DNA of 64,000 nt. It comes from Adineta ricciae. Its lineage: Eukaryota; Rotifera; Eurotatoria; Adinetida; Adinetidae. Position 1 is the stretch's first letter. Each line of letters opens with the position of its first letter. The position numbers were made by a program, and so were the translations under genes. The DNA lies in NCBI GenBank assembly GCA_905250025.1, contig CAJNOJ010000103.1, positions 124,001 to 188,000 of the forward strand. Reading direction: 5' to 3'. Shown here piece after piece: positions 11,154 to 24,057 of the stretch. Below the pieces are notes generated by a model. The model was not told the origin of the DNA. It made no database searches and saw only the letters and a program-made list of their open reading frames with translations.

Positions 11154-12956
11154 AATATCTGATTTATCTAATTCTTAGAGCGTCAATATGGTGTAGATCT
11201 TGTGCTGAATGGAATGGGAGAACAACTGATAGTGGATTTGGTGACTCTTTTCGTAGAAAGGATGCTTTTTTACTGAGATCTTAGTCTATATCATTTGGTG
11301 TGTGATTTTGGTGACAGTGAGAAGTAGTGAGGGAATAGAGAATTAGTTTTGTTGGGAGAAGTGGATGTGACCTCAATGAGAATGCTTTTTTTGTTGGAAA
11401 ATATATGTGGAATAGTGAAAGTGGTTGCTTTATTTACGGAGGTGTAACAGAGGAGTGTTTGATGGAAAAGGGGCCGTGGTACGATGCGTTTTGAGAGGTT
11501 CTGTCGGATTGGAATTTGTTTCTGAAAGTGTGTGATTACTAAGACAGCATTTCTGCAGACTGCTCGACTATTTTGGAGATATGGTACAATTGAATTGACA
11601 GGAGTACAGTACGTATGCATTTTATATGTCAGTTCTCGTAAAGGTAAAGTGATGAGACCAAGGAACACTGAATGGGAGCGATGTTTCATTATTATCTAGC
11701 TGTTCACTTTTCTGGAAGAAAGGGTTATAGCCGCGTTAAAACTGGTTAAAGTTTGATTGTTTGTTTGTCCAAGCCAATCAGATTATAGCATATCATAAAT
11801 CAATGAAAACTTAACGATGTTCCTGACAAAGTGATTCTTGCAAGGTAAACGAGGTCGAGGATCGCGAATCCGAGGTTAATGTTGCTTAATTAATTATTAA
11901 TTTTTCATTAACTAGCCACGACTTATGAACATCCACTGTCAAAGTAGACCGAAGGGTTTCTGACGTCGGGGAATTCGAACTATCCGTTGAGTCTGGGCCT
12001 GTTCCTTGCTCTTTACAAAGGAGATATTTTTCTTCATCTGTTCTAAGATCTTTTGTAGAAGCCCAGGTTATTATGGCACGATCGGTTCCGGCCGGAATCT
12101 GGCGGCAAGGAGCCTGCCGGAACCGACTCAGATTTCAACGGATCCAGTCGCCGATATGATCGACCTGGGATAGTTAGTGCTGGAGAATTATCCACTGACA
12201 AATGGCTAATCGATCTGATTCCTAAAAAGACCTCTGTATCCTATTCATTCTACTTCTAGCGTGTGACATAGTGCCATGATTCAGTTGAGCACTAGTAGCA
12301 ATCGCAGTGCGTTTTTTCTCTTTCAAAGTCTCTGAATGTATTCAGCATTAGGAAAAGTCTTTCAGAAAAGGGTCAGCGAATCCAAAGGATGAGCGTTACT
12401 TGTTTTTATTATGCATAGTAATAAGTTTAACGGATGAACAGTTACAAGTGAAGAATTATGAAAACTCCACAGATACAATTTATGATAAATAGATGCTTGA
12501 AAAGCATACTTTTGAAAGATAGTTGGACAGATGAATCTCTTGCGTACGAACAAATTTTACTTTCCCAGTGAGATTTCCTCATATCTATCTGAACACATGA
12601 AATGATTTTCGACGGGGGAACTATCTGATTAGAATTGACACAAATAACTTTTTTGTCTCTCAATACGTTTTATAGACTTCAGCTGTCACCTGATGTATAT
12701 ATATACATTTTGCCATGAATTCTGTACCCTGAAGCAAAACTTTCACCATACATCAGAAATACCGATGAATCATTTTCCAGACGTGACGTCACTTTTCACG
12801 TGTTTTCCTTTTTTGTCATCGATAAACAATAAATAACTGCTACGATGAATAGTGTACAAAACACGTATAAATTGTTTCATTTGTTTTTTTTAAACCATTT
12901 TATAGAAAAGCGACTCTGTACATCTCTGAAGTGTATTCCATTATTCCTGCAATACA
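11154..12956. other. intergenic, GC-rich hairpin at 12082-12126
   Basis: No gene supported. The minus-strand frame at 11291-11689 (132 codons) has no family features. Locally GC-rich sequence at about 12070-12180 carries an 11-bp perfect inverted repeat, TCGGTTCCGGC (12082-12092) and its complement (12116-12126), around a 23-bp spacer. Its base composition differs from its surroundings and may mark a decayed mobile element. A run like a promoter (gtataaatt near 12866) precedes the DUF1152 gene. Confidence 0.45.
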
Positions 12957-13981
12957 ATGACAAAAACTGTCTTTCTGTCTGGTTGTGGTGGTGGATATGA
13001 TCTATTTGGTGCTTTGCCACATTATTTTAAAATTAAAGCACACGGTGATTGTGACATTACACTTATTAACTACACGTTTACTACACGTGATCTTCTAACG
13101 AAGTATAGTCGACATTTGACAACAATTCTCTATCGTGTTGAACCAATTCAGAATGCTGCATGGCTAACAGATGAAATATATTTCCCTGAACAACGTTTAG
13201 CTAATGAAATTCAAGTACCAATTTATGCAATTTTATGCAATCATCAAGATACGCGAATTGAATTAATCGTTGAAGCTTATGAGTATCTAATAGCAAAACG
13301 AACTATAGATGAAATTATTCTATTTGATTGCGGTTGTGATGTTTTGCTAACAGGAAAAGAACAAAGATTAGGTAAATAGATTTATCAGATCGTCAAAAAA
13401 CAAAACTTCTTCCTTGAATAGGAACTCCTGTTGAAGATATGTCACATGCACGTGCTGTACAATTATTATCATCGAATGAAGTAAAATCGAAAATTATTGC
13501 AGTTATTGGTACTAATATCGATGTTGGTCATGGTGTGATACAATCTGATATTGATGATCGTTTAGCTGCACTTGCTCCAGGAGCTATTTTTACCTGGTCG
13601 TTACAATACGAACATGATGAACATGTGCGTCGTTATGTTGAAATTGTTTCTCGTTGTTCTCCATCTCATACAATTGTTCATAGTTTGGTATGTGCAGCTC
13701 TACAAGGCCATCGGGGATATTATTTACCTGATCATTTAAAAAGTCGTATTCACAAGTCAGTTGTACCGCTAACTGATGAGACATGTGTTTGTACTGGTTA
13801 TCATTTTGACGACGTTATGCGTGATAATGTGTATTTGGAACGATTAGAACCTTGTATGAACTTGAAACAAGTACTTAATACTATTTATTATAGAAATGAA
13901 ATCAGTATTGATGAATCTTCGACGAAGCAGGTTATATCGTCACTCAAAAATAATAAAGATGAAAAAAGTGTAATCATGTAA
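12957..13981 (+). CDS. DUF1152 family protein
   Basis: 324 residues from exons 12957-13371 and 13422-13981 (50-bp intron, phase 1, rebuilding Gly at the junction). The start motif VFLSGCGGGYD, the internal IILFDCGCDVLLTG, and the later IAVIGTNIDVGHGV match the look of DUF1152 (PF06626), a family mostly known from prokaryotes with uncharacterised function. The glycine-rich N-terminus suggests a nucleotide- or phosphate-binding Rossmann-like fold, but that is inference. The presence of a typical short spliceosomal intron shows the gene is resident in the host genome and not contamination. No neighbour suggests a pathway. Possible horizontal acquisition. Confidence 0.7.
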
Positions 13982-16806
13982 AGAAAATTTTCTTTTGAAC
14001 AGATTATCTATTTTCGCTGTATTTTTATTCGGAGATTTTCAAAGGTAATAAGTAAAATCTATATACATCGATATCGATGAAAACATCTCTCTTTCTCGTG
14101 ATCAGATAAAGTTTATCTGAGTAGGATTTGTATGTATTGATTAATCATGCATGCTGCATTGCAGAACTAAAAATCTTCTTTTCAAAAAGATATTTATTAA
14201 TTATTTACTTTTACAAGTACAAAATCTGAGTATTTGAAGTTGATTTGAACGAAACTAATCTTTCACTCTCATCCTCTTTCTCAAACTTTACAACCGCTCA
14301 ACAGGCAAATGTTGCCATTCGGAAACATCCGATCGGAAAGAACTAACTATCAAGAGATTGACATTCATACTTTGACGGACAAAGTGATTTTACGTAGTAT
14401 TATTTAGGTCATGTCCTAAGATAGTTCTGCTAAGTTTCCTTGACGTATGTTCTTCATTAGCTGAACAATTTTGATATTTTGTGTGAAATATACTACCGTT
14501 GCTAGAATTGAGAATCTCCGGTTTATAGACATACACGCAAAAGACAATGACTAACCTGTGACATTTGGATGAGAAAATCACGCTAGTATTACATGGCAGT
14601 CTAGTAGTTTTATTTTAGTCTTGTAGACAATTGAAGAAAAAAAAACTACAAATGCTGTTTGTGACATAATTGAGGAAAGTTTTTAGTAAAAATAACTATC
14701 GACTACAAAACTTAAACTATAGACTCATTCACAGTTACGTGTCAGGTGCGGAATTATTGTCATCCATAAGAGAACACGACTTTCATAACCTTTATTATCT
14801 ACTTGAAAAAAAGAAGCCATTCAATGTTGCCTCTCAAGAGATGATATTCATAACTGAAATTACATCTGTCAAAGCGTATTTTCAAAAGCTAAGGAATGAA
14901 TGCTGTCAGAGAAGTTTATTATTCTGTATGTCATCATATCAAATCATTATAAAGTCTAAAAAGATTATCTGTTAGCATGGAATTGCATGGTAAGAGTTCA
15001 ACTGATTACTAAGACTACCGATTCACAATTGGCTGAAAAACAAAATGAATGGATTGCACTGAGCAACCGGCTTTTTTGCGTCTATGAAGATCATAAAAGC
15101 AGCATCTGTCATCTGACATGGACTTGGTATCCTCCTCGTAGCGATGAATGAATTCGAAATAAAAGTTTTTGCTACGAAAGCGTATCTGAAATAAATGATT
15201 GATCACGTCTAGATAATTCGAAGATACGATTTGGTATGAAGAGACTATTCAAATCTATAACAAGGGTATCTAACTCTATTTGTTCCATTCGTTTTAATAT
15301 TTACATATTCTTCTCATACGGAAAAGTGTTGTCATCTTCTTGTTCTAACCATGTCGTCTGCATAATCTGAATATACTTGTATATTTGCATTGTTTGTCTC
15401 TAATTGATCACAATACTGGTTCGTGAGTCGAGAATACCTATTTATAAAACAAGGGATAAAAGCGAATCGATGAACGTGCTCAAGTTGAACACGAGCTTTT
15501 TGTCGTATGAAGTATCAAATCAAATATATTCTACAAGATGACACGCTAGAAAAAATTACATCGATCTACCGGGATTGTTCCCGACATAATCCGATGAATG
15601 CCAACTAGTCGCTTATCAGTCAGCATTTTTCAATAGAGCGATCTTTCCGTCGCATTCCATTACTTTGTCAAAAGAGAACATTTATCAATAGAAAGAATTG
15701 GCATTCGTCGAAGAAGTGCTTCTCATACAGAACAAATAGATTGTTACTATAGAAATACTCGAGCAAAAGGAAAATCTTTGATATAGATATAGATTATGTA
15801 TCTGAGACGTGCAAAGCTGAAATTGATTCTCTCCGTAACGAATCATAACTTTATGCAATGTCAATGCAGATGAAAAACGAAGTTTCGTCATTGCCAAAAC
15901 TTCTCGTGTTTGAGGCATATATTGAGATACTTTTTTTGTTTTTAATCAACGATACAATGCCTCGAGTTCCATTTTTATGTCAGACTAATCAAAGGTCACG
16001 TAAACCTGATATTAAAAGCTAATTCAGATCTTTTACGTTGAGTCAAGTCACTTAATGAACAAGAAATTGTGTCAACCGTTAGCATGATCTACGAAATTGA
16101 TTTCATACAACGAATTTATTAGAGTGACTGTCTCTCTCACAATTTCTTTTCATTGGCAAATTAGAATGCCTCGACCGGCATAGATAATCATCGAAAGCCT
16201 ATCGCTGTTAAATACATCAAGAGGGAGTTAATGATTTCCGAGTGAGAAATCAATTGAAAAGCCTTTTTCAAATCACCAGAGAACCAAAAAAAAAACGTCA
16301 AAAGAAATCGTGACATTACTCTGTTACCCTGAGCCACATCACTAAGAATAACGAAAGCATAGTAAAATATAATCTACCGAATATCGTAACTGATGTCCAT
16401 AGAAAATCCATTAGACTTATGGTAAACACGTATGCGGCACTTAAATACCCATTAAGAAAAGAAGAGACTTTCCGATCGTCACAGTCTGGAAAGTCTATAA
16501 GAGAATTTGAATATATGTACAGCTCTCTTTATTCAAAACACGGGTACATTTTCTGGGATAATCTGCAACGGAAAAAAAAGTGATTTTTGTCTTCGGTATA
16601 CTCATGTCTGAACGTCTAATTCTCTTTTTGTCGATACAGCAGGAAAGAAAACGAGGGAGAAAAAAAGGAAAATCTCTCTGAAGCGTCCTGTTTGTAGAAA
16701 AGAGAAAGAAAAATATCTGTATTTATATAGACATAAAGTTGACTATTATATTACAGTCTGTCAAAAAACACGTCGCAAAAGATTATAGCTATTTAACTAT
16801 TTCCAA
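13982..16806. other. 2.8-kb intergenic region, no gene seen
   Basis: AT-rich. The open frames at 14390-14581, 14670-14975, 15015-15206 and 15685-15918 have no recognisable domain, and several start at non-ATG codons. No RNA gene found by eye. The segment before 16807 should hold the GPCR promoter and 5' UTR. Confidence 0.4.
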
Positions 16807-19347
16807 ATGGCAATTGTCAATATATCAAGCATAAGGGCAGCGTCAATCGATATGGCTCCGAATTATCTCAAATTTGAAAACATTGATAACTATCCAAGTA
16901 CAGTCTCGTTGACATACATCTTTTTTATTTCATCAATTGGAATTATTACGAATGTATCAACAGTTTTCCTTCTTTCAAAGAATAATTTTACCAAAAATCT
17001 AAAGATTAAATGTGCATTGATCGCATTAGGTTTGTATGATTGACTTTTCTTTACTTAAACCAAACAAATAACGAGCGAAATCTTCATTTAGTTCGTCGAA
17101 TAGAGAATATATCGTTTCATAGACAATTTTCAAAGATAAAAGCATAAGAAATTTCAATTAGTTCTACTCATTACCTCTTAAATTCATAAAATGTTGCAGT
17201 CCCGAAGACGTTTCATTTATTAAAAAAAAAACTAGTTATCCTTATAGAGCCTAATAACATTATGACGGGTGGCATTGCCATCTAAAATAATAACTAGTAA
17301 TAGAAATGCAAGAAAAAAAGTGACGAAAGCAGAAACATCCGGAAATGTAGGAAATAAAGTCATAGATGTCTACTCAACGTTACAAATTATAATTAGTTAA
17401 CAGAAATATATAAATGATTCATAGAATAAATGGTTTTGTGCTAGGAAAAGCATTTCATCTGAAAAAACAGGATATTCTCATGTTTGTTTATTTGTTTTTT
17501 TAGCATTAAGTGATTTACTTTTTAATATTGCATTGTCTGTTCGTGGAATGTCTGATTTGATCGAAGGTGAATCCGAACGTGTTTGCATGTTTATAACATT
17601 TTTCAGTCATCTCGCTGAATTATTATCTGCGTACTATACAGTTTTGTTTACTATTCAACGTTATTGTGCCGTTCGTTACCCATTCGAAGTAGCTATTAAT
17701 CGTCGTTCAGCATCAATTATTCCTCTTTCGATTATATTTCTATTAAGCTCGTTATTTTGCTTTTTCTTTTATTACGAAGAAAACCCTTCGGAGAAATGCC
17801 GTCCAGTCCCAGCGTTACATTGGTTTATAGCCAACGCTTCGTTATCTTTCGTGATTCCATTTTCGCTTATTTCCATCTTTAATATTCTAATTGTTTACTA
17901 CATTCGTAAATATTCTCTGTCACCTATCGGTGCAGAAACTATTTCGTTAAAAAGGAAGAATCTTTTGAAAACAAGAACGAAAACATCGAGTATGGATGAC
18001 ACAGGATACAATCAAGAAGAAACAAGGATTCCATCATTGGGATCAGTGAGTATACTGTATCTACCTATTTATTTGCGTACATAATAGGAATAAATTTGTC
18101 ATACGATTATTATAGAGAAAATCTTTTTTCAGTTGTCGTATTCTTCATCATTAATCTAATAACAAGATTTGATGCGTGAAATCTAGCTCAAAGTAATCTC
18201 TTCATTGTTAATTAGATTTCTTTCTTCGTTAAGACAACGTATTACCCAGGTGTTAACTCCAGTTCTATTTGAATTAGTTATTAATACACCTCAATTTAAT
18301 AACGTAGTCATGAAAAGTGTAATTCAATATTCATGACAGATATACCCCCGAAGTGTATTGAGGACATCGCTCTAGTTTTAGATTGGTGATAAAAGAAATG
18401 ACTACGGAATACTTTATTATCTAGTTCTGTTTATACGTGTGTTATATCCTTCTGAGTCGGCGAACAGCAAATGACAAAGACTGAATTCGTCAAGAGCTTT
18501 ACAGGGTCCTTGAAGTGAAAGTGTCTGCATAAAATATTTATGAAATTTATTATAAAAATGACAAATATATACAGAAGACATTTTCCAGAATATTTAAGAA
18601 AAAGAACTTAATTATCTCCTTTTTTTATAAAGAACAGTTTACGTCACGAATTGCCGCTTCTTTGGTTCACATCAAATTTGACTGAAACATTAATTAATTA
18701 TTCTGAAAATAAAATGTACCCCGGAAATAACACGAATATCAAACAACATTCTTCTTTCCATTTAGTCATTCGATGGCGTAACCTGTGGTGCATCACCGGA
18801 TTGTGATCGATTATGCCCATTCATATCATTAAGAGAAGCTCCTACGAGAAATACATATTATTCATCTGATTCATATTCGAAACAAATACCGAATAAATCC
18901 TCAACATCATCAAAAGAGAACGAATCTGTTGACCGACTTACGTCACGAATGGCTCAAAGTATTCGCGTGACACGTATGCTTGTCTTTGTTTCTACTTGCT
19001 TTCTCATACTTAACGCCCCAGCACATCTATGCGCCATTGCAATGAAAATTTATATTGAAGTTAATTCATTCATACCCGCTGGATCGACAGTCATCAATTT
19101 GAATCAAATAGATAACAATGTCGTTTTAATTCCAAACACTTCCAACGAAACGTATCACGAAAATCTATTCGAAGCGATTAAACGTTCGACATTCGTCGAT
19201 GATAAATCAACATACCAACAACTATACAAAGCAGTTTCAATCACACAAATGATTCAATACGCATCATATTCAATCAATTTCTTCCTTTACTCTTTTAGTG
19301 GCATCACTTTCCGTACCAATCTTAAGCAAGTGATTCAAAAACTTTGA
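16807..19347 (+). CDS. rhodopsin-type G-protein-coupled receptor
   Basis: 448 residues from three exons: 16807-17029, 17504-18045 and 18766-19347; all phases agree. Seven hydrophobic segments fit class A: TM1 YIFFISSIGIITNVSTVFLL; TM2 with LSDLLFNIALS (conserved Asp); TM3 ending in the DRY-box variant QRY (TIQRYCAVRYP); then TM4 and TM5; and, after a long serine-rich third intracellular loop, TM6 MLVFVSTCFLILNAPAHLCA and TM7 ending NFFLYSFSG, the NPxxY position. Pattern and loop length resemble invertebrate peptide receptors, and the ligand is unknown. It would act at the plasma membrane. The second intron (720 bp) falls in the third loop and is long for this window. NxS/T sites precede TM1 (NISS) and the TM6-TM7 loop (NTSN, NETY). 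Confidence 0.85.
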
Positions 19348-20013
19348 CTTTTTCTTCTTCGCCTTTTCGATTTGTTCTTCAATTTATCACTCAATCGAGA
19401 AAACACCACAGTTTGTAAGACATAAATACTTCTATTTAATTATGCACCTCGATGACAAAATAAAAAACGAAAATATTTTTAATTATTACTTCGAAATAGA
19501 CAACATGATGACAAAGCGCTGTTTGAAGTCAGATTATAATTTTCTATGCAATCTTACATCCAGCTTCGCTTCGAAGATGAAAGTTTTTCTTTGAAAATGA
19601 CATCAAAATGCGCAGTATAAGCATTAAATTCAATTCATCATTATGCTTTGTCATCTTCATGCAGAGACTTTCCCTAAACTTCTGCCTTCTGACTACAATT
19701 TCAAACCATAGGATTTCACTCGCGTGAATCTCATATTTTTAATTATTAAAGTATTTCTCATGCAAAGATCCTGTATAAGGAAAGTTTAACTTAATTATCA
19801 GCGCTAGAGCTTCCAAAGATCAGACAGTGAACTTTGACTTTTTGTTCAAAAGGTGGGAGGTAGTGCCGGATGTGCAGAAACATTTTTTTTGTTGAATGGG
19901 CAAGAGAACTGATGAAGAATAATTACTTTGAATTATTTACGGCTTTGTGTCGCTTTCTTTTCCGATTTATTTCTGAAGAATAACACGTAACGGTTTAAAA
20001 CAAAAAACAGTGC
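19348..20013. other. convergent intergenic region
   Basis: Lies between the GPCR (plus) and TSR1 (minus), which end towards each other. It should hold both 3' UTRs; AATAAA-like words occur but none is decisive. No gene seen. Confidence 0.5.
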
Positions 20014-23000
20014 TCATTGCATATCTTCTTCATGATGTTGTTGTTGTTGTTGAACAGCTAATGGTTCATATGTCCATTTCGGGTAAATACGTTTGTAGAG
20101 ATTCATAAACACTGTGTCTTGTGATTTAAGAATTCCATCAAACTGACATTTCATATGACCATGTGTACCTTAAAATATACAGAAATAGCAAATAAATTGT
20201 TTGTTGTAACGACTGAATTTAATTTACCAAGTGATTCTTTTATGTGACCCCGTCGACCCCATCGTGTTCGTAGTTCAATAGGTTTAAACCAATTAACATC
20301 CTCTAGAGATAATAATTCAACCATGATCAAGATAATCGCATTGAAGAAAGGTGAACTAACCTGGACTGAAGAACATATATCGAATAACTGCTGATTTCTT
20401 ATGAATTTTGAATGGATGACCACTTAGAACAATTCGTTTCAATACTAAACGATCCGGATTAACCGAAAGTAAAGAACCAGTGGCGACTAATTCTTGACGA
20501 CCTATAATTAACAGAAGAATTGTTTTTCGAAAAACATACTTCAAATAACAAACCGTCTGGAAATTCTTTAAAAGCAAGAACAGACGCTGGCGGATACGTA
20601 ATAGGACCAAAACATGTGGCCACTAATGTTTGTCGTGGTCGAAAAAATCGTTCAAACTACGCAAGAAACGTAAGATAACGTCTCGTAATCTATTTGTGAA
20701 ATAGATACAAACTTTATGTTTATCTCCGGTTGTATGTTGAGAATAAATTGGTGCACTAGCAAAACGGCGAAATCCAACATGAAAGATAAGACGTTCTTTG
20801 GATTTTAATATTATTTCGCTATCATTGGTGCGATTTAAAACAATATTCAACACAGAAAGACATTGTTCATGTGGTAATAAACCCGAGACAAAGACATGAT
20901 GACCAGGTTCTAAATATTATATAACTCTTCATAGAGATTGGTTCTGTTCAACAAGTATTTGACATACCAAATCGTGTGACAGGTACATTTTTTACATATA
21001 AAGTAACATAACTGTGCACCTGAAAGTCCAAACAAGAAAGTTTAGTACTTCGTGTGATTAGGATTATCTTGTTTACTTGAGCGTGATCTCCTTTGCCTTG
21101 ATTGTCCTCCTGCTCAGCTTGAATTTGTTTGATCATTCCTCGAAAGTTCGGAAATTGATAGATTCTTCCATAATCTTCTGGTAGATTTTCTTTTGCGTCC
21201 CATTTGGTCGTTCGAAAACTCTTCAACCCACGATATCTGGATAACAAGACGATAAGTTGATTTATAGAATAGAAAGCAGAATTACTTTTGAAATCGGACA
21301 CGAGCAGGCACGTCCATTGGCGTATCGACTTCATCTGGAAACTGTTCATCTACTTTTGCTTCTTTAAGTTGTTTTAAGCTAAGAAATACCGAAGAAGTAT
21401 TTCAGAAAACTATTTAGCCTATTTTACTAACGTTTGTTTATCTTCTTCCATATCCAATTTTTCATCGTAATTATTTGGATTAATCACAAGTTCATCCATT
21501 TCTTCTTCTTCTTCTTCGTCGTCTTCTTCTGCTCCTTGTTCATCCAACTGAATTGATTCCAATTCATCAGCATTTGCAGTGACCATGTCTTGTTGTTCAT
21601 CATCATCTTCTTCTTGATAATCCTACAGGTCGAATGTATACAAAAAAAAAGTTTGTCATAAACATTTCCTTCAAACCTGATCTTCTTCTTCGTCGTCCGA
21701 CACAATCCATGCTGCTTGGTATTCTGATGTACCTTTTGGTACACGTTTTTTCACTTGATGTTGTTCTGCTTGTGCCTTTTCCAATTCTTCTGTTGTTGGC
21801 CATGTTTGTTCTTGATTACTATTCATCGGATCGATGTCCGCTTCGAAAGCCAACGATCGTTGAAGTTCTGCTTGTGCAGTGTAGACGCGATGCACCACTG
21901 GTTTCACAATTCCATCAGACTGGAAAAAGAAATTATGCGAGGTAAAGCGGAAAGGAAACGAATAATTTACATCTCGTTGAAAAAGATTTTCTTCAATTTT
22001 TTCTAATTGAAATGTTCCTAAACCAGGAATGTACACAAGTTCATTGGGAGACAAGTGTATTCCACGAAGAGAACCGCTTAATTTCAATGTACTCGTCGGC
22101 GCCTAGAGAATTCAAATTCAATACATTGACAACTAGAAAAAGAAAATTTACTTTAGGATTTTCATATGCAAATGTTTCAGCGAATAGATAAGGTCTTAAG
22201 CATCGTTTGGTCGGTTTTGTTAGTTTTTGTTCAGTTAATTTTCTTAAAAGACGTTGACCATCTTGTTCATTATCTAATGGAACTAATTTCACATTTGAAA
22301 ATCGTTTCTGAAGGAATTTTTCTAAATTTCTTGATGATGACAAACGTGATGTTGATGATGTTACAGACATTGTATCATCGTTCGAAGATGAGACAACAGA
22401 ATAGATAATACTTCCCGGTAAACAATGAACGTTGATTAAATCGAGTAAATAATCTCCTTCGAGTGATATTCCACTTGATGAAGATATTACATAGATGATT
22501 GTATCGGACAACTAAAATATCATTTCAATAGAGCAATGCGTTCAACGGTGGAATCAAACCTTAGCAGCATCGAGAATATTTTCGAGATTAGTTGGTGTTG
22601 GAGTCAGAAAGCAAAATTTTGAACGAAGTTTTGGACATCTGAAATCAAAATCTCGATATCGCAAACAATCGGGAGTGGCAAACTTACGTATAAACTCTTG
22701 CACCACAGTCTGTGGCTATATCAGTTGATCTATTGTCGTCCATTGAATGAGTCAGTAACTCAACTATGGAGAAGATGTTCACATCTGATGACAAAGGTAT
22801 TACAGTCTAAATAAAACATGGACGACATTTGAAAAGATGCCGTAAATTATTTACAATAAGTTGTGGAACACCATCGATAGCACCAATAGTTTGTCTGGCT
22901 TCTTTATTTGCCTGAAGTTTCTGTTTACGAATTTGAAGAGCTGTATTGACTCGATTTTGTTTTGGCATGACAGTCAATCGTTTTAAACTTCGTGCATGTT

Positions 23001-23187
23001 TCTTTTCAGCGACTCGGCCTGGAAGAAGAAGAGTTGTTCAAATTTGAAAAGATAATGAAGATGATTAACCTTTAGTTCCTCGTTTGATTTCGTGATGAGA
23101 TCGATGACGGCCTGTTTTGAATGCTTTATTTTGTTGTTTAAGAGCGCCTGGACGATGAACAACGTTACTATCACCGACTGGACCCAT
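20014..23187 (-). CDS. TSR1: pre-rRNA processing protein TSR1
   Basis: Essential 40S ribosome biogenesis factor of the Bms1/Tsr1 GTPase-like family; it acts on cytoplasmic pre-40S particles. Many short exons (about a dozen) read in order on the minus strand. The N-terminus is [20 protein letters not shown] with [14 protein letters not shown], typical of TSR1. It is followed by an AARP2CN-type region ([20 protein letters not shown]), a strongly acidic Glu/Asp stretch around 21480-21620, and the C-terminal part ([20 protein letters not shown]) ending with a Gln/His-rich tail. The ATG is at 23185-23187 with a splice-like AG one base upstream, and the stop at 20014-20016. TSR1 has lost GTP binding in known members; I see no intact P-loop. 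It is divergent from the transporter at 24058. Individual exon borders were checked only in part. Confidence 0.9.
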
Positions 23188-24057
23188 ACTGTTAATCGTT
23201 CTAGAAGTCAAATGGTTTAGTATAATCAATTATCGCGTGTGAAGTTTACGAATTCAGTATTTTCTTTTTTTCTCGTCCAAAAAAGACAAATTTGGATTGA
23301 TTCCCATTGGTTTAAGCGGAGCTATCGAAAAATCTGTTTTTTTTTAATCGAAATTCAACTTTATCGAAGGGTTACATTAGATAATTATTACAATTTGGGA
23401 TATTTCGTCATGTTGAAACTTGAATTTCTTTTTCTAACCAGTTTAGTTTTTCTACAGAGGGCGCCACATACGATTCGGTTCGTGTAAAAATTAACGTTCG
23501 TTTGTTTTTTATTCACTTCGGATTTTCAACAATTTGAGAAGGAATGAAGTGACTTGAGCTTAAGTTTATTGTCGCAATGACGTCAAGTGCATGATATTTC
23601 GTTTTACACTTTACTCTTGGTACAACATTTCAATTATTATTTACTCTGATGATCTGTTTGACTCACACTAATCCCGCAATATCTGCAATACACCTATATA
23701 AATGTGTTCTGTATACAGGATCGATGAGACTTTTTAGGAGATGAAATCAATGGAAGCGTCATTTCATTAGTATAAGTACTTCTTCCATTGAACTTGATTA
23801 CAGTTATGCATTTGATTTCTATAAATTATACGATCTGCAGTGGTGAAAGAAAAGAATATCGGAGATACTTGTTATCTTTTGTGGCATGATTTTGCTGGGC
23901 ATATCACATTCTCTCAAGTATATATTTCACAATATTAAATAGATAAGAATGATACCAAGTAAAACACGTGTCGTAGTCAACACTATAACTTCTTCACGAT
24001 GAATAGAATCAATGTGAGCACAATTTATCTACGTTTTAGATTCGATATTTGTCTTCA
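23188..24057. promoter_or_regulatory. divergent intergenic region, probable bidirectional promoter
   Basis: 870 bp between the starts of TSR1 (minus) and the SLC10A7-like gene (plus). No exon or repeat supported; the frame at 23239-23487 has no family features. A splice-acceptor-like cgttttag lies about 20 bp before the ATG at 24058. Promoter role is inferred from layout. Confidence 0.4.

Noticed and set aside
11291-11689. 132-codon minus-strand frame after the LRR gene
   Set aside because: No signal, membrane or domain pattern; reads as chance despite its length.
11940-12000. gaattcgaact resembling a reversed tRNA B box
   Set aside because: The T-arm stem does not pair and no acceptor or anticodon arms can be drawn, so no tRNA is called.
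14670-14975. 101-codon plus-strand frame
   Set aside because: Begins at a non-ATG codon, with no family features and no splice partners.
24049-24057. TTG as the start of the SLC10A7-like gene
   Set aside because: A nuclear eukaryotic gene should start at ATG; the first in-frame ATG is at 24058.
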